Part shown: in pieces, positions 17,650 to 26,485 of the stretch
Layout: each line of letters opens with the position of its first letter
Position numbering within the stretch: position 1 is the stretch's first letter
From: an uncultured Oscillospiraceae bacterium
GTDB lineage: Bacteria > Bacillota > Clostridia > Oscillospirales > Oscillospiraceae
DNA: 64,000 nucleotides
Assembly: GCA_947625845.1 (NCBI GenBank)
Contig: CANQQB010000004.1
Coordinates: 1 to 64,000, forward strand
Reading direction: 5' to 3'
Notes under the pieces: model-generated
The model's input: only the letters and a program-made list of their open reading frames with translations
What the model was told of the DNA's origin: nothing
The model's database searches: none
Made by a program: the position numbers and the translations under genes

Positions 17650-19179
17650 TCAGTCGTCGAACCAGCCCTCGACGGGCTCGCTTTCCAGCTCCCACACGTC
17701 GCCGGTGGCGGCGTCCACGGTGCACTCGTACTCCGTGCCGGCCGTGCGGAACTCCACCTCGTATTCCAGTCGTCCGTCGTCATAGTCCCGCTTCACCTTG
17801 GACCAGGTCACGTCGCTCTCGGAAACGCCAGCCTCCGCAAGCGCCGCGGCGTAAGCCGCGTCCTCGCCGATATCACCGGTCTGAGCCGTAGGGGCGTTCG
17901 TCACAGCCGGGGCGTTGGTGACCTGGGGCGCAGCGGGAGCGGGGTCAGTCAGCGCGCCGGGGAGACGCTCGGTATCCCAGTCCCGGATATCGCCGGTGGC
18001 GGCGTCCACGGTGCAGTCGTATTCCATGCCCACGGTGCGAAACTCCACTTCATATTCCAGCCGTCCATCGTCATAGTCCCGCTTCACCTTGGACCAGGTC
18101 ACGTCGCTCTCGGAAACGCCGGCCTTGGCAAGCGCCGCGGCGTAGGCCGCGTCCTCGCCGATATCGTCGTTGGAGGCGGGCAGAGCGGGGCCGGGGCCGG
18201 TCCGGACATCCAGGCCGGTTATCACCTCGCCGGTGTAGGCGTCCACGCCGAAGTCCCGCTCCCGGCCGTCGATGACCAGCTCCACCTCATAGCAGGGGGT
18301 GCGCTCGTCCAGCTCCGGGTCCACCTCCATGCCGGAAACGTCCGCCTTTGTAAGACCCAGGCCGTCCAGCACCGCCTGCAGCGCCGCGTCCCGGCCGATG
18401 GGCATGCCGGGCACGCCGGTCTTGATCAGGTCCCGCAGTTCCTCCACGCTTAAGCCCGCCAGACCCTCAAAGGTCAGGTCCGGGTCGATGGCCATCACCT
18501 GCTCGACCAGATACGCCTTGCCGGTGGAGATGTTGTTCTGCTGGGCCTGGGTGTCCAGCGCCTTGTCCGCCGCCACGGTCTGGGTCAGCACGGCGGCGTT
18601 GTTGGCCGCGCTTTGCAGCGTGCCGCCTACGGTCTGTGTAAGCTCCTGCTGGATGCGCTCGCCGCGGGCGGCGTCGGAATCCTCCACGGAGATCAAAATG
18701 GCGCTGTCCAGGTTGTCCAGATACCCGTTGCGGACCAGAGCCCCCACGATGGCGTTCACCGCCACGTCCAGCTTGGCCCCTTCCAAATCGTGGCCGCCGT
18801 CCATGTCCATGAGGACCACGGCCGCCTCCGCGTTCAGGCCCTTGCAGGTGAGGACCTTCTCCCGCCTGTTCACCGTAAGCTCGATGCTGGGGTTCACGTC
18901 CAGGCTCACGATGGAGGCCACGGCGTGGGCCTGCTGGTAGGCAAAGCCGCCGCCTCCGCCCGCCAGGACCACCAGGGCCAGACAGGCCGCGATCAGAGCC
19001 CGTTTCCAGGTCTTTTTGCCGTTGTTGGTATTATTGGTATTGTTGTTATTGGCCGCGTTTTTCATGTCGATCACAGTCCCCTTTCCCGCCTCACACCGGG
19101 AGAGGACGTCCCCGAAGTCGTCGGGGGCCGCGGCATCCAGCGCGCTTTTCAGGCGCTGCATAAGCTCCTGGTCCGTCAC
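17650..19179 (-). CDS. RsgI-like anti-sigma factor with PepSY repeats
   Basis: GTG start overlapping sigma gene stop; TM segment; SIVSLDVNPSIELTVNRREKVLTCKGLN typical of RsgI; three PepSY-like repeats at C-terminus. Confidence 0.85.
   Translation of the reverse strand: MTDQELMQRLKSALDAAAPDDFGDVLSRCEAGKGTVIDMKNAANNNNTNNTNNGKKTWKRALIAACLALVVLAGGGGGFAYQQAHAVASIVSLDVNPSIELTVNRREKVLTCKGLNAEAAVVLMDMDGGHDLEGAKLDVAVNAIVGALVRNGYLDNLDSAILISVEDSDAARGERIQQELTQTVGGTLQSAANNAAVLTQTVAADKALDTQAQQNNISTGKAYLVEQVMAIDPDLTFEGLAGLSVEELRDLIKTGVPGMPIGRDAALQAVLDGLGLTKADVSGMEVDPELDERTPCYEVELVIDGRERDFGVDAYTGEVITGLDVRTGPGPALPASNDDIGEDAAYAAALAKAGVSESDVTWSKVKRDYDDGRLEYEVEFRTVGMEYDCTVDAATGDIRDWDTERLPGALTDPAPAAPQVTNAPAVTNAPTAQTGDIGEDAAYAAALAEAGVSESDVTWSKVKRDYDDGRLEYEVEFRTAGTEYECTVDAATGDVWELESEPVEGWFDD
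17699..17874. repeat. intragenic direct repeat copy A (PepSY)
   Basis: Highly similar to 17990-18165, including an identical ~55-nt core around CGTCATAGTCCCGCTTCACCTTGGACCAGGTCACGTCGCTCTCGGAAACGCC. Confidence 0.85.
17990..18165. repeat. intragenic direct repeat copy B (PepSY)
   Basis: Same as copy A; encodes DIGEDAAYAAALAKAGVSESDVTWSKVKRDYDDGRLEYEVEFRTVG. Confidence 0.85.
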
Positions 19180-19772
19180 AGGGCGTCTCCTCCTTCCAGT
19201 TTGGCTCTCATTTTTTTCAGTGCGCGTTGATACTTGGACAGGACAGTGGCGAGGGGCATCTCCAGAAGCGCGGCTATTTCCCGGTGCTTTAAGCCGCTGG
19301 CGGCGTGCAGAAGCACGATCCGGCGCGTCTCGTCGTCCAGCGCGGCCAGGGCCGTTTGCAGCACAGCCCGGTCCTCCGCCGCGACAGCCTCCGCCTTGGC
19401 GGGGATGGCGTCCCACTCCGCCTCGGTCAGGTCCGCGCGGCGGCCGTCCTGGCGCAGCTTCATGCGGGCCAGGTTCCGGGCCACGGTCAGAAGCCAGGCC
19501 ATCGGCGAGCCGTCGGGCCGGTACTGGCCGGCCACGGACCACACCCGGACAAAGGTCTCCTGGGTCACGTCGGCGGCGTCCTCGGCGTTTTTCAGCACGC
19601 CCAGCGCCATGGCGTACACCGCCCCTCGAGTGGCGGCATATAACCTGCCGAACGCCTCCCGGTCGCCCCGGGCCGTCTGCGCCAAGAGCTCCCGTAAAAA
19701 CGCCTGCTCAGCGGACCAGTCCGTTTCCGTTCTCGCTCCCATGTCCATTGCCAACTGTCTCCTGTCGATCAA
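19176..19772 (-). CDS. ECF-type RNA polymerase sigma factor
   Basis: EAFGRLYAATRGAVYAMALGVLKNAEDAADVTQETFVRVW; region 4 LKHREIAALLEMPLATVLSKYQRALKKMR. Confidence 0.92.
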   Translation of the reverse strand: MIDRRQLAMDMGARTETDWSAEQAFLRELLAQTARGDREAFGRLYAATRGAVYAMALGVLKNAEDAADVTQETFVRVWSVAGQYRPDGSPMAWLLTVARNLARMKLRQDGRRADLTEAEWDAIPAKAEAVAAEDRAVLQTALAALDDETRRIVLLHAASGLKHREIAALLEMPLATVLSKYQRALKKMRAKLEGGDAL

Positions 19773-19824
19773 GTAATGCGCGGGAAGGGGTTTTTATTGC
19801 AAGGGTCAGAAAAATTTCAAAAAA

Positions 19825-21486
19825 TTATTTGAAAAATCCGCCGATCAGGTCGCTGACCATGTTGCCGGCGAACTGGCTGGCCGCGTTGCGCACGGTCTTG
19901 CTGGAGTTGCCCAGAAGACCGCGGGTGATGTTGCGGGTGAGCTGACGGCCCATGCTCTTGGCGGTATTGCGGCTGGCCTTGACGATGCTCTGCTCCATCT
20001 TGGTGCGGCCGTACTTGTCCCGGCCCTCGGCCTTGTACTGGGCACGGAGGGCCTTTTCCTCCTCCCGGGCGGCCTTCTCGGCGGCTTTTTGCTCCGCGAG
20101 AGCCTGCTTTTCGGCGGCGGCCTGGGCCTTGGCCTCCTCTTTGGCCTGCTTCTCCGCTTCGGCGGCGGCTTCGGCCTGGGCTTGTTCCTCGGCGGCGGCC
20201 TGGGCCTGCTCGGTCAATATCTCATAGGCCGAGCGGGGGTCCACCGCGTCCTTATATTTGCCGTACAGCGCGTCGTTGGCAACCACCATGGCACGCGCGG
20301 CCATATCCATGCCGTCCAGAGAGCTCGCCGGCGGGCAGATGGTGGTCTTTTCCACCACCGTGGGCACGCCCTCGCTGTCCAGCACCGACACCAGCGCAAC
20401 GCCGGTGCCAAGCTGGCCGATGGCGTCCTCGGTCTTGAAGGCCGGGTTGGCCCGGAAGCTCTGGGCCGCGGCGCGCACCGCCTTCTGCTCCGCGGGGGTG
20501 TAGGCACGCAGGGCGTGCTGGATGCGGTTGCCCAGCTGGGACAGGACCTGGTCGGGGATGTCGGCGGGATTCTGGGTGATGAAGAACACGCCCACGCCCT
20601 TGCTGCGGATGAGCTTGACCACCTGCGTCACCTTCTCCACCAGCGCCTTGGGGGCGTCGGCAAAGAGCATGTGGGCCTCGTCAAAGAAGAAAACCAACTT
20701 GGGCTTGTCGGCGTCGCCTGCCTCCGGCAGAGCCTCGAACAGCTCCGAGAGCATCCACAGCATGAACGTGGCGTAAAGAAGCGGCTTTTGGGCCAGCTCC
20801 ACGCAGTGCAAAATGTTCACCGTGCCCCGGCCGTCGGAGGCGGTCTGCATCCAGTCGCCGATGTCCAGAGTGGGCTCGCCGAAAAAGTCCGCAGCGCCGT
20901 CGTTTTCCAGCGCCAGTAGCGAGCGCTGCACCGCGCCTACGCTCTGGCTGGTCACGTTGCCGTATGTATGGACGAAATCGGCACGGTGCTCGCCGAGCCA
21001 GGCCAGCATGGCCCGCAGGTCCTTTAAGTCGATCAGCTCCCAGCCGTTGTCATCCGCCACACGGAAGGCGATGTTCAGCACCCCCTCCTGCACGTCGGAA
21101 AGGCCAAGCAGCCGGCTCAACAGCACCGGTCCCACGTCCGTCACCGTGGCGCGGACGGGGATGCCGCCTTTGCCGAACACGTCCCAGAACCGGCAGGGAT
21201 AGCCGGCGTACTTGAACGTCGCCGGGTCCACCCCCACGTTATGGAGACGCTCGCGCATTTTGTCGCTGTCCGTGCCGGCCAGTGCCGTGCCGGACACGTC
21301 GCCTTTTATGTCCGCCAGGAACACGGGCACACCCATGTCCGAAAAGCCCTCCGCCAGGACCTTCAGCGTGACGGTCTTGCCCGTGCCGGTGGCGCCGGCG
21401 ATCAGGCCGTGGCGGTTGGACATGCTGGGCAGAAGATAGACGGGCGCGTCGCCTTTTCCCACAAGGATCTTGTTGTCTTGCAGCAT
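19825..21486 (-). CDS. HerA-like/DUF853 ATPase (helicase HerA-like)
   Basis: Walker A GLIAGATGTGKTVTLKVLAE; LVFFFDEAHMLFADAPKAL; LIRSKGVGVFFITQNPADIPDQVLSQLGNRIQHALRA. Confidence 0.9.
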   Translation of the reverse strand: MLQDNKILVGKGDAPVYLLPSMSNRHGLIAGATGTGKTVTLKVLAEGFSDMGVPVFLADIKGDVSGTALAGTDSDKMRERLHNVGVDPATFKYAGYPCRFWDVFGKGGIPVRATVTDVGPVLLSRLLGLSDVQEGVLNIAFRVADDNGWELIDLKDLRAMLAWLGEHRADFVHTYGNVTSQSVGAVQRSLLALENDGAADFFGEPTLDIGDWMQTASDGRGTVNILHCVELAQKPLLYATFMLWMLSELFEALPEAGDADKPKLVFFFDEAHMLFADAPKALVEKVTQVVKLIRSKGVGVFFITQNPADIPDQVLSQLGNRIQHALRAYTPAEQKAVRAAAQSFRANPAFKTEDAIGQLGTGVALVSVLDSEGVPTVVEKTTICPPASSLDGMDMAARAMVVANDALYGKYKDAVDPRSAYEILTEQAQAAAEEQAQAEAAAEAEKQAKEEAKAQAAAEKQALAEQKAAEKAAREEEKALRAQYKAEGRDKYGRTKMEQSIVKASRNTAKSMGRQLTRNITRGLLGNSSKTVRNAASQFAGNMVSDLIGGFFK

Positions 21487-21550
21487 AACGGGTCCCCCTG
21501 TACTTTGTTTTTTACCATTTTACCACGTCAGATATAAAAAGAAAAGGGTG

Positions 21551-21667
21551 TTGACAACACCTCCGTCAGCGCGGAGCGCTGACACCTCCCCTTACACAGG
21601 GGAGGCTTTGAAAAAGGAATGTCCCCGGCGGGGCCGGGGACACCTTCGGCGTAAGCCGGGGACAGCA
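21551..21667. repeat. intergenic palindromic repeat modules
   Basis: GTCAGCGCGGAGCGCTGAC, CCTCCCCTTACACAGGGGAGG, GTCCCCGGCGGGGCCGGGGAC. Confidence 0.85.
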
Positions 21668-21668
21668 T

Positions 21669-23261
21669 TTATGTCTTTGTCCATTTTCCTGTGTCCAGAT
21701 ACCCCTTTGCCCGGCACTCAGCCTCCTGTACCAATTCCGGCGCAAAGCCCATGAGCCCCAACAGCCGGATCGCGTTGCGACTGTGGGCAGGACCAGGCCG
21801 CAGCTTATAGTCAAAAAGCATTTGGTCCTGCCCTACCGTTTCCTGAAAATGAAACATACGATATTCATCCGCCAGGAGCGTACACAATTCCAGGTCGTGG
21901 GTGGCAGCTATGACCGCGGCGCCGGCGGCGGATAATTGTTCCAGGATGGCGCTTGACGCGGCAACGCGTTCCGCCGTGTTGGTGCCCCGCAGTACCTCGT
22001 CTACGGCGCAGAGAAGGGGGGCTTGCCCGCCACTGGCAGCCAGAATACGCCGGATAGACTTGATCTCCGTCACATAATAGCTCTCGCCTGCCATCAGGTC
22101 GTCAGACAGGGCCATGGATGTGTAGAGGGTAAACGCACGGCCTCGCCAGCGCTCCGCCGCGGCCGTGCATAAGCTCTGCGCCAGCAGCGCGTTCAGTATA
22201 ACGGCGCGCAGATACGTGCTCTTGCCGGAGGCGTTGGAGCCGGTCAGCAGCATGGACTTGCCCAGGTCCAGGTCGTTCGGCACGGCGTCTTGCAAAAGAG
22301 GATGGACGATCCCGGCGGCCTGCAACCAAATATCCCCCTCGAAGGTCAGCTCCGGCACGGCGTAAAAGGGCATGCTCTGCCGCCAGGACGCCGCGGCAAT
22401 GGCCGTGTCCAGCCGTCCCAGGGCATCAAATACCGCCGTCAGGTCCTCATGATGGGTCCAAAGGCGGTTTTTCAGATACTCATAGGCGATCAGGTCCAGC
22501 AGCAGCGCCGAGGCCAAAAGGTCGCCGGCGCCGCCGTTCTCCATAGACGCCACGCCGCCGGTGCTGAGCACGGCTTTCATCCGGTCCAGCGCCGCGTATC
22601 CGGCGCGCAGTTCCCTGTCCAGGGCGGGACAGTCCAGTCTCCGTATCCGCCGCAGGGCGTAGAGCTGCGACACGCAGTAATTGACCGTATCAAACTCACG
22701 GCGCACCCGCCGAAGGGCTCTGTCCCGGATGAGAAAGTTGACGGGGAACAGCATCAGGGCCACGGTGATGTTGACGACGCCTAAAAGTCCCAGGACAAAA
22801 GCGGCCACCAGCACGACCGCCAGGGTGCTGTAGACCGCCAGCATCAAGAAGCCGCGCGGCTCCGGCTGAAAGGCCGTGCAAAGGTCCGCGCGCCGGGTCC
22901 GACCGAGCTTGTCCAGTATCACCTGCGCTTTCAGCCGCAGCGCGCCGTCGCTCTCCATGAGCCGTATGAACCGGGCGCGCGCTTCATATTCATGCGCCGT
23001 CAGGGCCGGATGGCGAAGGGTGTCGTAGAGGACCTGCTCGCCAGGCGTGGACAGACCGGGGTTTATCCTGCGAAAAACCCTGTCCATGTCCAGGTCATGC
23101 CAGGTCACATCGTCTACCGCGTAGGATTCCGGTTCCCGCTCGCGCCGCCAGTCATACCAGGCACGGATGCGGTCCATATCCCCGTCCGTGTAGTACACGT
23201 CCGGAACCTTTCCAAAGGCCGCGTCCAGGCGGCGTCGGCGCTTTTTCTCCCGATTGAACAT
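21669..23261 (-). CDS. MutS-like DNA mismatch repair family ATPase
   Basis: MLLTGSNASGKSTYLRAVILNALLAQSL Walker A; LCAVDEVLRGTNTAERVAAS; IAATHDLEL. Confidence 0.88.
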   Translation of the reverse strand: MFNREKKRRRRLDAAFGKVPDVYYTDGDMDRIRAWYDWRREREPESYAVDDVTWHDLDMDRVFRRINPGLSTPGEQVLYDTLRHPALTAHEYEARARFIRLMESDGALRLKAQVILDKLGRTRRADLCTAFQPEPRGFLMLAVYSTLAVVLVAAFVLGLLGVVNITVALMLFPVNFLIRDRALRRVRREFDTVNYCVSQLYALRRIRRLDCPALDRELRAGYAALDRMKAVLSTGGVASMENGGAGDLLASALLLDLIAYEYLKNRLWTHHEDLTAVFDALGRLDTAIAAASWRQSMPFYAVPELTFEGDIWLQAAGIVHPLLQDAVPNDLDLGKSMLLTGSNASGKSTYLRAVILNALLAQSLCTAAAERWRGRAFTLYTSMALSDDLMAGESYYVTEIKSIRRILAASGGQAPLLCAVDEVLRGTNTAERVAASSAILEQLSAAGAAVIAATHDLELCTLLADEYRMFHFQETVGQDQMLFDYKLRPGPAHSRNAIRLLGLMGFAPELVQEAECRAKGYLDTGKWTKT

Positions 23262-23330
23262 GGCTGCACCTTCTCTCTGCGTGTGCGTTTCTCATAGAGC
23301 ACGTCTTATGAATCATTCAGTGCAATTATA

Positions 23331-24245
23331 TCACGCATGTGAAAAGAAAGCTACAAGGTGCGGCGGGGCTGGCGGAGATATCATCGTTACAACCCTTCCG
23401 AGCGCCGCAAGCGGCGCCCACCTCCCCTTGCACAGGGGAGGCTTTGAAAAAGGAGCGTCCCCGGCTATGCTGGGGACACCATTGACGAAAACACCGGGCA
23501 GAGGGGTTTCCTCTGCCCGGCTTTTCCGCCGGTCACACCCGGATGGGCGTGGCTTTTTATCGTGTATTTTCCGGGCCAGATAGACTACCGGGGTGTCCAG
23601 AAGGCTGGTCACCACATAGATGACGTACCCGGAGAGGATGATGCTGGCGAGAAGCGACGGCGTGTAGCCCTCCACTCCCGCGAACGCGGCCAGATTGAAC
23701 AGGACCGTGTTGACGAACTGGCTTATCAGCGTGGAGCCGTTGTTGCGAAGCCACAAAAACCGCCGGTGGTCGCCGTACTTTTTTTCGGTGAAGTCCCACC
23801 ACTTGTGGTATAGCCACACGTCCAAAAGCTGGCTCACCGCGTACACCGTCATGCTGGCCAGCACCAGCCGCGGGGTGGTGGAGAACACCGTCCGGATGGA
23901 GGGCATCGCCCAGTCGCTGTCCGCCGGGCGGTACAGCATCCAACTGGCCGTCAGCAGCGCGAAGAACGCCGAGGCGAATATGCCCAGAAACACCGCGCGG
24001 TTGGCCGCTTTTTTGCCGGTGTTCTCGCTGAGGATGTCCGTGATCAGGAATGTGGCCGCGAACAGCACGTTCCCCAACGTCTGCTCCATGCCAAAGGCCA
24101 CCACCAAGATCAGTACCTCGATGTTGGACAGGATGGTCACCGCCACCGTCATGGCGTACAGCCCCTGGTCCCCGAACAGCCGGTAGGCCAGCAGCACCGC
24201 CCCGAAGATGAATACCACCGAGGCCGCCAGGATCAACTCGTTCAT
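23331..24245 (-). CDS. VUT family / queuosine precursor transporter-like protein, C-terminally extended into repeat
   Basis: ATFLITDILSENTGKKAANRAV, SQLLDVWLYHKWWDFTEKK, NNGSTLISQFVNTVLFNLAAF; last ~60 codons read through a terminator-like hairpin and a repeat. Confidence 0.8.
   Translation of the reverse strand: MNELILAASVVFIFGAVLLAYRLFGDQGLYAMTVAVTILSNIEVLILVVAFGMEQTLGNVLFAATFLITDILSENTGKKAANRAVFLGIFASAFFALLTASWMLYRPADSDWAMPSIRTVFSTTPRLVLASMTVYAVSQLLDVWLYHKWWDFTEKKYGDHRRFLWLRNNGSTLISQFVNTVLFNLAAFAGVEGYTPSLLASIILSGYVIYVVTSLLDTPVVYLARKIHDKKPRPSGCDRRKSRAEETPLPGVFVNGVPSIAGDAPFSKPPLCKGRWAPLAALGRVVTMISPPAPPHLVAFFSHA
23386..23485. repeat. intergenic palindromic repeat inside the 3' part of the VUT ORF
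   Basis: CGCCGCAAGCGGCG, CCTCCCCTTGCACAGGGGAGG, GTCCCCGGCTATGCTGGGGAC. Confidence 0.85.
23492..23520 (-). terminator. terminator-like hairpin within extended VUT ORF
   Basis: CCGGGCAGAG-GAAACC-CCTCTGCCCGG then TGTTTT on the minus strand. Confidence 0.65.
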
Positions 24246-24551
24246 TCAGTTTTCCTTCCCGGGACAGAAAAAACCGGGGCGCAACTACGCCCCGGTGTTT
24301 AACGATCCCTCGCCGTAGTTTTTTTTAAAGACAGGATGGTCACGAACTGTCTCCGCTGGCTTGGTCTTTTTCCGCGATGCTTCGTTGGCCCACTTCGCCA
24401 TACACAAAGTATGGCTTCAGCGGCCCGTCTCGCCTCGCGAAAAAATCCCGGCGCCAGATATATGAAGTTGACTACACACTATGTTAGAAAATCCCTATCT
24501 CGCCTGTATGAAATTCGCTGTTTAAAACTATAAAGCAAAAAAGCGCGTTTG

Positions 24552-24671
24552 TCAAGAGGCATCTTCACCGTTGTCGGAAAAATATTCGTAGTACTCCGCC
24601 TCGCCGGAGAAGAGCATGTACTGACCGTCCACCAGACCGTAAAATCCCGCGTTCGTAAAATAGCCGCGCAT
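24552..24671 (-). CDS. 39-aa small protein (not in ORF track)
   Basis: ATG preceded by AAAGGAGG; MRGYFTNAGFYGLVDGQYMLFSGEAEYYEYFSDNGEDAS. Confidence 0.65.
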   Translation of the reverse strand: MRGYFTNAGFYGLVDGQYMLFSGEAEYYEYFSDNGEDAS

Positions 24672-24803
24672 CTGTAAGCGCCTCCTTTCAGCGTCTTCAT
24701 CATACCCGGCGGGAAGTCCTATAAACCGGACAGCAAAGCGGCTTTACGAATGGGTTGGGATGGTCTATAATAAGAAAAAAGCGGCAGAAAGAGAGACGCC
24801 AAG

Positions 24804-25691
24804 ATGGTATACATACTGTTCAATCCCAACGCCAACAACGGCCGGGGCACCGAGGGCCTGGACGCGGTGCTCGCCGCCGCCGGGGAGCGCTGCCGGGGCA
24901 TGACGCCGGAGCTGGTGGACGTGACGGGTACGGACGCGGCGGCGCTGCTGCTGGGCCTTAAGGCCGACGACGAGGCCATCGTCTGCGGCGGGGACGGCAC
25001 GCTGCATTATCTCGTCAACGGGCTGAACGGGGCCGTGCCTGCCGCGCCGGTGTACGTGTGGCGGATGGGCACCGGCAACGACTTCCTCCGGGACGTGCTG
25101 GACGGGAAGGACGCGCGGATGGTCCGGCTGAACGAGTACATAAAAAATCTGCCTGTGTGCGAGGTCAATGGCCGGCGGCGGCGGTTTCTCAACAACGCAA
25201 GCCTGGGTCTGGACGGGCAGGTGTGCGAGCTGGGGGAGCAGGAAAAGGCGCGGCTGGGAAGGCCGGTGAACTACATCCGGCTGACGCTGCGGCTGCTGTT
25301 CCGGGACTTTCACCCGTTCCGCGCCACGGTCACCGTGGACGGGGAGAGCAGGACATACGAGCGGGTGTGGGTGGCCTCGGCGTTCAACGGCCGGTTCGTG
25401 GGCGGGGGGCAGAAGCTGGCGCCGGACCAGGACAGGCTGAGCGATAAGCTGTGCTGCGTGGTGCTGCACAGCATGGGCCGGGTGGGGGCGCTGTTCAAGC
25501 TGCCCAAGGCCCTGGCCGGCAAGCACGGAAGCCTTCCCCAGTGCGACGTGCGCTTCGGGCGGGAAGTTGCCGTCACCGTGGACGCGGCCGCGTCCCTCAA
25601 CCTGGACGGGGAGCCTATGGGCCGGGTGGGCGGATACCGGGCGGTGAAACAGCGTGCGCCTTGCGAAAAGCGCGGTGGTGTGATAAAATAA
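24804..25691 (+). CDS. diacylglycerol kinase/YegS-like lipid kinase family
   Basis: YILFNPNANNGRG, IVCGGDGTLHYLVNGL, RMGTGNDFLRDV, NNASLGLDGQV. Confidence 0.9.
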   Translation: MVYILFNPNANNGRGTEGLDAVLAAAGERCRGMTPELVDVTGTDAAALLLGLKADDEAIVCGGDGTLHYLVNGLNGAVPAAPVYVWRMGTGNDFLRDVLDGKDARMVRLNEYIKNLPVCEVNGRRRRFLNNASLGLDGQVCELGEQEKARLGRPVNYIRLTLRLLFRDFHPFRATVTVDGESRTYERVWVASAFNGRFVGGGQKLAPDQDRLSDKLCCVVLHSMGRVGALFKLPKALAGKHGSLPQCDVRFGREVAVTVDAAASLNLDGEPMGRVGGYRAVKQRAPCEKRGGVIK

Positions 25692-25723
25692 ACTTATTAT
25701 AAAGCAGGACGGGAGGCGTGCCG

Positions 25724-26326
25724 ATGGACGAGCTGAAGCTGGTGGTGGCCAGCAACCTCATCAAGCTGCGGCAGAAGGCCGGCATGACCCAGGCGGAGCT
25801 GGGCGAAAAGCTCAATTACTCCGACAAGACCGTCTCCAAGTGGGAGCGGGGCGAGTCCGTGCCCGACGCTTACAGCCTGATGCGGCTGGCGCAGATATAC
25901 GGCCTGACGGTGGACGAGCTTTTGCACGACGACACCGCCTGGCAGGACCCGGCGGCCAAGGCCAGGGCAGAGGAAAAGGCAGCAGCGCCTACGTTCTCCA
26001 GCGGTATGGTGACGCTGGTGGCCATCGTGGGCATATGGACCATGGCGGTCATCATGTTCGTGGTGTTCTGGCTGGCGCTGGACGTGACCGTGTGGCTGAT
26101 ATTCGCCTGCGCCGTGCCGGTGAGCCTGATCACGCTGCTGGTGCTCAACTCCGTGTGGAACAAGGGCCGGCATAATATGATCATCGTCATGCTTTTGGTG
26201 GCGACCATCGTCACGCTGGTGTTCCTGTTTTTGCTCAAGCGCAATCCCTGGCAGCTTTTCCTCATCCTCATCCCGGCGGAGATATTGGTGGTGCTGTGCT
26301 TCCATATACGCCGCCGAAAGGCTTGA
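25724..26326 (+). CDS. XRE family regulator with C-terminal transmembrane segments
   Basis: LIKLRQKAGMTQAELGEKLNYSDKTVSKWERGESVPDAYSLMRLAQIYGLTVDELL followed by TM helices. Confidence 0.88.
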   Translation: MDELKLVVASNLIKLRQKAGMTQAELGEKLNYSDKTVSKWERGESVPDAYSLMRLAQIYGLTVDELLHDDTAWQDPAAKARAEEKAAAPTFSSGMVTLVAIVGIWTMAVIMFVVFWLALDVTVWLIFACAVPVSLITLLVLNSVWNKGRHNMIIVMLLVATIVTLVFLFLLKRNPWQLFLILIPAEILVVLCFHIRRRKA

Positions 26327-26361
26327 AAACACTGGGATTCTCCATATCGTAGAATGAATCG

Positions 26362-26393
26362 ACCGGGCCGTAGAATCAGTTCTACGGCCCGGT
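26362..26393. promoter_or_regulatory. perfect 14-bp inverted repeat (terminator stem or operator)
   Basis: ACCGGGCCGTAGAA-TCAG-TTCTACGGCCCGGT; no T tract. Confidence 0.6.
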
Positions 26394-26485
26394 TCAGCTT
26401 TGAGAGAAATTTCCATAAGGGATAGGTTGCCGCTGGCGGCGGACGTGCGGTACAATGTGGGAAGATAACGCAAGGAGGACCATCC

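Noticed and set aside
24246-24330. Classical preQ1-I riboswitch upstream of the VUT gene
   Set aside because: Could not find the compact preQ1-I consensus; only a terminator and a weak antiterminator pairing are visible, so it is reported only as an unclassified leader.
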